From NCBI GenBank assembly GCA_021160245.1, contig JAGHCW010000166.1:1-12985 (forward strand): a stretch of 12,985 nt of DNA, read 5' to 3'. The translations under genes and the position numbers were made by a program. Positions 8,302-12,985 of the stretch are shown here, one piece after another. The notes beneath the pieces were generated by a model. That model did not search any database and was not told the origin of the DNA. It saw nothing but the letters and a program-made list of their open reading frames with translations. The first letter of the stretch is position 1. Each line of letters opens with the position of its first letter. This DNA comes from a bacterium (GTDB taxonomy: Bacteria; B130-G9).

Positions 8302-8379
8302 CCGGCGTCGGAGTCGCCGATAGGCAGCTAATTCTCAGCTTATGATCGTTTGAACTAGAATTGATGAGAAGCAATAGAG

Positions 8380-11304
8380 ATGATTGAGCAAATCGCAGAG
8401 ACCTTGATCCTGATGGACTCGGCCAACCTCCAGGACCTAGCGAGTCTGCATACAAGCTTCCAGCAGTTGGCCAAGCAATTCGAAGGCGACGACCAACAGG
8501 TCACCATTCAGGCTGCATCGAAATGCGCAGACCTGGTTGAGAAAATAATACTCGGAGACGTAGAAAGCACCGAGACCGCTCTTGAAACCATATCGAATGC
8601 GGTCTCCGCCTTCCAGTCGGTAATCTCCGGCAACAGAGCGCCGGAAGAGGCTGGTTTTCCCCAAGAGTTTGACCTCTTTGATTCCGGTGAGAGTGGCGAC
8701 ATCGACCAGACTGTATATTGTTTACCAGCACACGTTGACGAGGATATATTCTCCGAGTTCTTGGCAAAGCAACCCTCCTTGTTAGAGGAGTTGGAGCAGC
8801 ACATCCTTGCGCTTGAAAATGCCGAGAATGATAAGTCTGTCGCGGCCATCAAGCGCATTTTGCATACGACGAAAGGCGAGTCGGGCCTTCTGGGTATGGA
8901 TGATGTTCAGTCGTTTTGTCACGAAGTAGAGGGCTGCTTCGAGAACGACTCGGCGCCATCTGTTGACGCCCTCCTATCCGCAAAGGACTGGCTGGGACGC
9001 GCCTTTGAAGGACTTCGCGTGGGCGAGTGCATTCCTGGCGTACAGGACGTCGTGGAGGCGCTGCGCTCCTCGGTGCTTGAGGACGGAGCCAAAATGGATG
9101 CCCCGGCGGAGCAGCCGGAGCAAGACGCATCGGCTACAAAGGAGCCTGAAGACGAGACGACGCCTGAGACCCCCGAGCCGCAAACGACCGACGAGACTTC
9201 GGAGGAGACTCCGATGTCACTCGACCTTGAATTGGTTGGCGAGTTCTTGATTGAGGCGAGGGAACACCTTGAGCAGGCAGATTTAAACCTACTTGAGCTG
9301 GAAACAGACCCCCAAAACATCGAAGCGATAAACGCCGTATTCAGGGCATTCCATACAATAAAAGGAACGGCAGCGTTTCTAAACCTCGGTGATATCGGAA
9401 AACTCGCTCACGAGGCAGAGAGTCTTCTGAATAAAGCCCGAAGCGGCGAGATACTCTTAAAGGGCCTCGCTGTGGACATCAGTTTAGAGGCTGTTGACGT
9501 CCTCAGGAGCCTGCTGGACGACGTCGAGACGGCGGTCAACAATGGCGATTCAGTTCCACACTCTGGGTCATTGAACGCTCTTATCTCGCGCATAAAGGCC
9601 GCCGCGGAGGGCGATCAAGGCGGTAATGAGCCGGCGCCCGCGACTCCTACTGAGGGAACTGGCGCCAAGCTGGGGGAGATACTGGTAAATAGTGGCGCCT
9701 TGACGCCCGGTGACATGGCCAATGCCCTGTTCGAGCAAAAGACAACCAAGAAGAGCAAGAAGATCGGCGAGTTGCTTGTGAAGACCGAGCGTGTCAAAGC
9801 CAAGGATGTCGTTGGGGCATTAAGAGTCCAGAAGGGCAGCGGCTCCCCAAGTGTGGAAAGACCTCATGATCAAATAGGTAGAGTACTAGTAGAGCAGGGC
9901 GCAGTTTCGACAGATGATGTGGTTGAGGCGCTCGTGGAGCAAAGGGCAGGCAAGGCCGGGCCCAAACTAGGTGAGATACTAGTGAAAAAGGGCCGCGCCT
10001 CAGGCGAGGACGTTGCTCAAGCACTTCAAGCACAGAAGTCCACCGTGGCCCGGCCGGTTACTACAGTCAAAGACGTAATTAAGGTTGACGCCATGCGCCT
10101 CGACCGGTTGGTCGATACGATCGGCGAGCTGGTTATCGCCGAGGCGATGGTTAGCCAATCGGAGGAAGTGCGCAAGGGCGCGTCAGCGGAGATTACGCGG
10201 AAGTTTGGTCAGCTGAACAAGATAACGCGGGAGTTGCAGGAGATGGGCACATCCCTGCGGATGGTTCCGGTCAAGGCCACGTTCCAGAAGATGGCGAGGC
10301 TCGTTCGCGATCTAGCAAAGAAGGCCGGCAAGCAGGTTGAGTTGGTTCTGTCCGGTGAGGACACTGAACTGGACAAGACGGTAGTTGACAAGATCGGCGA
10401 TCCGCTGGTTCACATGGTGCGCAACGCCGTCGATCATGGCATTGAGCCCAACGCACAAGAGCGTCTTCAGAAGGGCAAACCCAGCAAAGGGCGGGTAGAG
10501 CTCAGAGCCTTCCACAAGGGCGGCAATATCCATATTGAGATTGCGGACGACGGGCGTGGCCTCGACCGCGATGCAATCCTCGCAAAGGCCAAAGAGCGCG
10601 GCCTCGTTCGGGAGGGTGAAACGCCAAGCGATCGCGAGATATTCAACCTAATTTTCGAGCCGGGTTTCTCGACGGCCAAGAAGGTCACGGACATCTCCGG
10701 CCGTGGCGTGGGCATGGACGTAGTGAAGCGGAACATTGCGGACTTGCGTGGGAACGTCGAGATCAGCTCGGAGCTTGGCAAGGGGAGCGTATTCAGCATT
10801 CGCTTGCCTCTAACGTTGGCCATTATTGATGGGATGCTACTGCAGGTCGGGCAGGAACGCTACATAATCCCCACGCTCTCCATCATTGGAGCTGTTAAAC
10901 CCGATCCCGAAGCACTGCAGTCTGTGCTGGACCGGGGTCAGATGCTGTCCTTTCAGAACCGCCTCATTCCAGTCTTTTTGCTGGGGCATCTCCTGGGCAT
11001 AGAACATGCAAAGCAAGACGCTAGCTGCGGAATAGTGATTGTGGTGGAAGAGAACGGCAAGAATATGGGGCTAGTTGTTGATAAGCTCCTCGGCCTGCGA
11101 CAAACCGTAATAAAGAGCATGAGCGACTCTCTGGGCAAGCAGGTTGGCGTGGCGGGGGCGACAATTCTCTCCGACGGACACGTCGGGCTAATCCTTGATA
11201 TGGGTGGAATTATGAAACTCATAAACAAAGATGAGGCAGATCATCTCTCTCATCTGTCAGCTGTGTCGCAATTAAAACAACAGGTCAATAGGAGGAGGAC
11301 ATGA
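8380..11304 (+). CDS. cheA: Chemotaxis histidine kinase CheA with two HPt domains and MshEN-like repeats
   Basis: At 974 residues this CheA is much longer than the usual 650-750. Order of parts: an alpha-helical N-terminal region of unknown type (1-110); HPt domain 1 with H162 (ILHTTKG); an acidic Pro/Thr/Glu-rich linker (240-282); HPt domain 2 with H325 (AFHTIKG); four 24-residue MshEN-like motifs (430-453, 461-484, 498-521, 529-552) where the CheY-binding P2 domain usually sits; the P3 dimerisation helices from about 564 (IKVDAMRLDRLVDTIGELV); the ATPase domain with N682 in HMVRNAVDHG, the D723-D-G-R-G box and GRGVGMDVV; and a C-terminal CheW-like P5 domain from about 810. All kinase boxes look intact. 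The ATG at 8380 has only a weak ribosome site. The stop overlaps the start of a small frame by 4 bases. It autophosphorylates under receptor and CheW control and passes phosphate to CheY and CheB. Confidence 0.95.
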   Translation: MIEQIAETLILMDSANLQDLASLHTSFQQLAKQFEGDDQQVTIQAASKCADLVEKIILGDVESTETALETISNAVSAFQSVISGNRAPEEAGFPQEFDLFDSGESGDIDQTVYCLPAHVDEDIFSEFLAKQPSLLEELEQHILALENAENDKSVAAIKRILHTTKGESGLLGMDDVQSFCHEVEGCFENDSAPSVDALLSAKDWLGRAFEGLRVGECIPGVQDVVEALRSSVLEDGAKMDAPAEQPEQDASATKEPEDETTPETPEPQTTDETSEETPMSLDLELVGEFLIEAREHLEQADLNLLELETDPQNIEAINAVFRAFHTIKGTAAFLNLGDIGKLAHEAESLLNKARSGEILLKGLAVDISLEAVDVLRSLLDDVETAVNNGDSVPHSGSLNALISRIKAAAEGDQGGNEPAPATPTEGTGAKLGEILVNSGALTPGDMANALFEQKTTKKSKKIGELLVKTERVKAKDVVGALRVQKGSGSPSVERPHDQIGRVLVEQGAVSTDDVVEALVEQRAGKAGPKLGEILVKKGRASGEDVAQALQAQKSTVARPVTTVKDVIKVDAMRLDRLVDTIGELVIAEAMVSQSEEVRKGASAEITRKFGQLNKITRELQEMGTSLRMVPVKATFQKMARLVRDLAKKAGKQVELVLSGEDTELDKTVVDKIGDPLVHMVRNAVDHGIEPNAQERLQKGKPSKGRVELRAFHKGGNIHIEIADDGRGLDRDAILAKAKERGLVREGETPSDREIFNLIFEPGFSTAKKVTDISGRGVGMDVVKRNIADLRGNVEISSELGKGSVFSIRLPLTLAIIDGMLLQVGQERYIIPTLSIIGAVKPDPEALQSVLDRGQMLSFQNRLIPVFLLGHLLGIEHAKQDASCGIVIVVEENGKNMGLVVDKLLGLRQTVIKSMSDSLGKQVGVAGATILSDGHVGLILDMGGIMKLINKDEADHLSHLSAVSQLKQQVNRRRT
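9667..10035 (+). repeat. Four MshEN-like 24-residue motifs inside cheA
   Basis: Four coding repeats lie at 9667-9738, 9760-9831, 9871-9942 and 9964-10035. Each encodes exactly 24 residues of the pattern (K/Q)(L/I)G..LV followed by ..(D)(M/V)..AL..Q. They form two pairs, each with a 7-residue spacer; 13 residues separate the pairs. Copies 1 and 4 are also alike at DNA level. The first motif residue, Arg in known c-di-GMP binders, is K, K, Q and K here, so ligand binding is uncertain. Confidence 0.75.
11290..11298 (+). promoter_or_regulatory. Strong ribosome binding site inside the end of cheA
   Basis: AGGAGGAGG lies just before the ATG at 11301, with the first AGGAGG 5 bases from it. It is also the coding sequence for three arginines at the CheA C-terminus, so it could be coincidence. 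If used, it drives the 31-codon frame that begins in the cheA stop. Confidence 0.45.
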
Positions 11305-11396
11305 GATGTGAGTGTGTCAGACCAAAAGAACTACCGGGCAACGTGTCGTTTCAGGCAACTGTCAGGCGAATCGGGATGAGAGGAGGTGAAGTATGA
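11301..11396 (+). CDS. Possible small gene (31 codons) bridging cheA and cheW
   Basis: This frame starts at an ATG that overlaps the cheA stop (ATGA, 11301-11304) and ends in a TGA that overlaps the cheW start (ATGA, 11393-11396). It therefore spans the gap between the two genes exactly. A strong AGGAGG site stands 5 bases before the ATG. The product would be a basic 31-residue peptide with two cysteines (start MRCECVRPKE, end RGGEV). I recognise no family. It may be a real small protein or a short frame that couples cheW translation to cheA. A frame this short can also stay open by chance; the double ATGA overlap and the ribosome site are the reasons for listing it. Confidence 0.4.
   Translation: MRCECVRPKELPGNVSFQATVRRIGMRGGEV
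11381..11389 (+). promoter_or_regulatory. Near-perfect ribosome binding site of cheW
   Basis: AGGAGGTGA, complementary to the usual 3' end of 16S rRNA, lies with its GGAGG core 6 bases before the cheW ATG at 11393. It suggests high cheW expression and shows that the host has the common anti-Shine-Dalgarno sequence. Confidence 0.75.
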
Positions 11397-12004
11397 GCGA
11401 AGTGCAGACTATCGAAACAATGGGTCAACAAGTGGCAGGCTTGGAAGATAGAGCAGGGAAGTACTTGACGTTCAAGCTCGCCGAGGAGGAGTACGGACTG
11501 GAGATACTAAAGGTCCGGGAAATCATGGGCCTCATGCCTGTCACCAGGGTGCCTCAGACACCGGCTTTCGTCCGCGGCGTGATTAACCTGCGCGGTAAGG
11601 TCATTCCCGTGGTTGACCTTCGGATGAAGTTTGGAATGCAGAGCATTGAGGACACCGAGGAGACCTGCATCATCGTCGTTGACGTAACCAGAAAGGGCCA
11701 AGTCACGAATATGGGCATAGTGGTTGACAGAGTAGAGGAGGTCTTGGATATCAGCGGAAACGATATCGAGGACACGCCATCCCTTGGCGCCGGTGTTAAC
11801 ACTGATTTCATCCTCGGGATGGGCAAAGTAGGAGATAAGGTGAAGATGCTTCTGGACATCAACAGAGTGCTGTTGAGCGCCACTAGCGCCACCCAAGATC
11901 TCTTCACGGCCGAACGTAAGGTCAAAGAAGATGCTGCCGGCAGTTCGGCAGAGACTGAATCAAAAGACACAGACAACACTGCGGACAAAGAGGAGAACAA
12001 CTGA
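11393..12004 (+). CDS. cheW: Chemotaxis adaptor protein CheW
   Basis: The 203-residue protein carries one CheW (SH3-like) domain at about residues 20-160. It shows the conserved YGLEILKVREI strand, the VPQTPAFVRGVINLRG turn with R67 of the NLRG motif, VIPVVDLR, and GIVVDRVEEVL later. It bridges receptors and the P5 domain of CheA in signalling arrays. It is longer than the common 150-170 residues because of a polar, acidic, probably disordered tail (about 170-203, rich in Glu, Asp, Ser and Thr). It has the best ribosome site in the window and follows cheA by 88 bases. The receptor gene follows after only 2 bases, so cheA, cheW and the receptor are very likely cotranscribed. Confidence 0.96.
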   Translation: MSEVQTIETMGQQVAGLEDRAGKYLTFKLAEEEYGLEILKVREIMGLMPVTRVPQTPAFVRGVINLRGKVIPVVDLRMKFGMQSIEDTEETCIIVVDVTRKGQVTNMGIVVDRVEEVLDISGNDIEDTPSLGAGVNTDFILGMGKVGDKVKMLLDINRVLLSATSATQDLFTAERKVKEDAAGSSAETESKDTDNTADKEENN

Positions 12005-12006
12005 TC

Positions 12007-12985
12007 ATGGCAAATGTGACAGAACCACAAGCGCCGAAAGCAAAAGCCCCGGCGAAGTCCGCGCGCGCAAACGGCGCCGGAAAGGTAAAGGAGCTTGAGC
12101 AGAGGCTCGCCAGCATGGAGGCTGAGCAAGCCGATACGCTGAACGAACTTGGCCGAATCATCAAGGCCGTTAAGAACGGGCAGTTGAATGAAAGAGCGGA
12201 GATTGGGGACGCCACGGGTGTCCTCAAGGTTTTGCGTGAAGGCGTAAATGAGATGCTGGACGCCCTAATCGCTCCGATCAACATGACGGTAGAGTATGTT
12301 GACGCAATCTCGAAGGGCGAGATACCGGAGAGGATTACGGAGGACTACCAGGGCGATTTCAACGAGATCAAGAACAGCTTGAACGCTTGCATCGACGTGA
12401 TGAACGGTCTTTTGAAAGAGACAGACAAACTGGTTCAAGCGACAGCTGCAGGCAAGCTAGAGACTCGTGGAGACGCTGATAGTTTCGCCGGAGGCTGGGG
12501 CAAGCTGCTTGGCAGCGTGAACGATCTAGTCGAGGCGGTTGCCGCTCCGATTGACGACACTGCAAGAGTGATGAGAGCCGTGGCCCAGAAGGACCTTACG
12601 AGCCGGATCACAAAAGAATATCAGGGTCAGTTTGGCGATCTCAAGAATTATATCAATGCGGCCGTTGAGAACATGGATGAGGCGCTATCCCAGGTGAATG
12701 AGGCGTCCGATCAGGTTGCATCAGCTAGCGGCCAGATCAGCACCGGCAGCCAGGCCCTAGCGGAGGGCGCCAATGAGCAAGCCAGCGCGTTGGAGGAAGT
12801 GTCTAGCAGCCTTGAGCAGATGGCCGCAATGACCAAGCAGAACGCTGACAACGCTGGACAGGGGGAAAGCTTGGCTAATGGAGCGACAGATGGCGCCAAA
12901 AAAGGCGTCGAGGCGATGAACCGCATGTCCTCCGCTATGGACAAGATCAAGACCTCGTCCGGTCAGACGGCGAAGATCATCAAGA
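12007..12985 (+). CDS. Soluble methyl-accepting chemotaxis protein with tandem HAMP domains (3' end outside window)
   Basis: The frame is open from the ATG at 12007 to the window end (326 codons seen). There is no membrane segment, so the receptor is cytoplasmic. A Pro/Ala/Lys-rich basic tail (residues 8-28) is followed by a short coiled coil. Four HAMP-like units then follow (about 46-88, 89-132, 136-179 and 180-222). Units 2 and 4 are plainly duplicated with a 91-residue period (API..T....A...ITEDYQGDF against API..TARVMRAVAQ..ITKEYQGQF). The methyl-accepting coiled coil then begins; a site of the usual type lies in EQASALEEVSSS. The kinase-contact hairpin tip is beyond the window. GAGGAG lies about 11 bases before the ATG. 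No sensory domain is seen, so the HAMP array, an unseen C-terminal part or a partner must sense the signal. Confidence 0.9.
   Translation, partial: MANVTEPQAPKAKAPAKSARANGAGKVKELEQRLASMEAEQADTLNELGRIIKAVKNGQLNERAEIGDATGVLKVLREGVNEMLDALIAPINMTVEYVDAISKGEIPERITEDYQGDFNEIKNSLNACIDVMNGLLKETDKLVQATAAGKLETRGDADSFAGGWGKLLGSVNDLVEAVAAPIDDTARVMRAVAQKDLTSRITKEYQGQFGDLKNYINAAVENMDEALSQVNEASDQVASASGQISTGSQALAEGANEQASALEEVSSSLEQMAAMTKQNADNAGQGESLANGATDGAKKGVEAMNRMSSAMDKIKTSSGQTAKIIK

Noticed and set aside
8281-8330. GCCGATAG at 8316-8323 upstream of cheA, close to a sigma-28 -10 element
   Set aside because: No matching -35 element lies 11 bases upstream; the nearest AAAGTT-like stretch is 4 bases too far. 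It also falls in a small CGGCG/CGCCG hairpin.
9667-10035. Repeats in cheA as a CRISPR or tandem DNA array
   Set aside because: The periodicity is at protein level with diverged DNA and unequal spacers, inside an intact reading frame.
8437-11228. Several antisense frames of 60-130 codons opposite cheA
   Set aside because: They are shadows of a well supported gene in other frames, with Ser/Arg-rich, low-complexity content and no motifs.

Overview
The window looks like one chromosomal locus of a Gram-negative, probably motile bacterium, roughly half G+C by eye. It holds a chemotaxis (che) cluster built as two divergent transcription units. On the left end lie the tail of a lipoprotein signal peptidase gene (lspA) and two unrelated minus-strand genes. 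Having CheD, CheX-type phosphatases, a soluble multi-HAMP receptor and MshEN-like repeats together recalls deltaproteobacterial or deep-branching candidate-phylum genomes. The sequence alone does not fix a taxon.

Layout: 1-207 (+) lspA 3' end, converging on and overlapping an HPP-family membrane protein gene (160-666, -). Next is a radical SAM gene (724-1653, -), probably started at a TTG codon. The spacer 1654-2107 holds two near-identical palindromes around a larger foldable segment, which looks like a REP/MITE-type repeat. The minus-strand che unit reads leftward from about 5320 to 2108: cheD, an HDOD gene, a single-domain response regulator, a CheX-type phosphatase and cheB. Its genes overlap by a few bases or nearly touch. 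The plus-strand unit starts at 5626: a degenerate receiver fused to CheX, cheY, a DUF342/FapA gene, an unusual 974-residue cheA, a possible 31-codon gene, cheW, and a soluble receptor gene cut by the window end.

The two units are separated by about 300 bases. Sequences resembling sigma-28 (FliA) promoters face each way there, which would tie the cluster to the flagellar regulon. Functionally, the receptor and CheW would control CheA. CheA would phosphorylate CheY, the second regulator and CheB. The two CheX-type proteins would dephosphorylate the regulators. CheB and CheD would adjust receptor methyl sites. No cheR or flagellar structural gene is visible; they may lie outside.

The most unusual points are: four 24-residue MshEN-like motifs replacing the usual P2 region of CheA, which raises the possibility of c-di-GMP input into the kinase; two phosphorylatable HPt domains in the same CheA; a pseudo-receiver-CheX fusion; and a tiny gene that exactly bridges the cheA stop and the cheW start.
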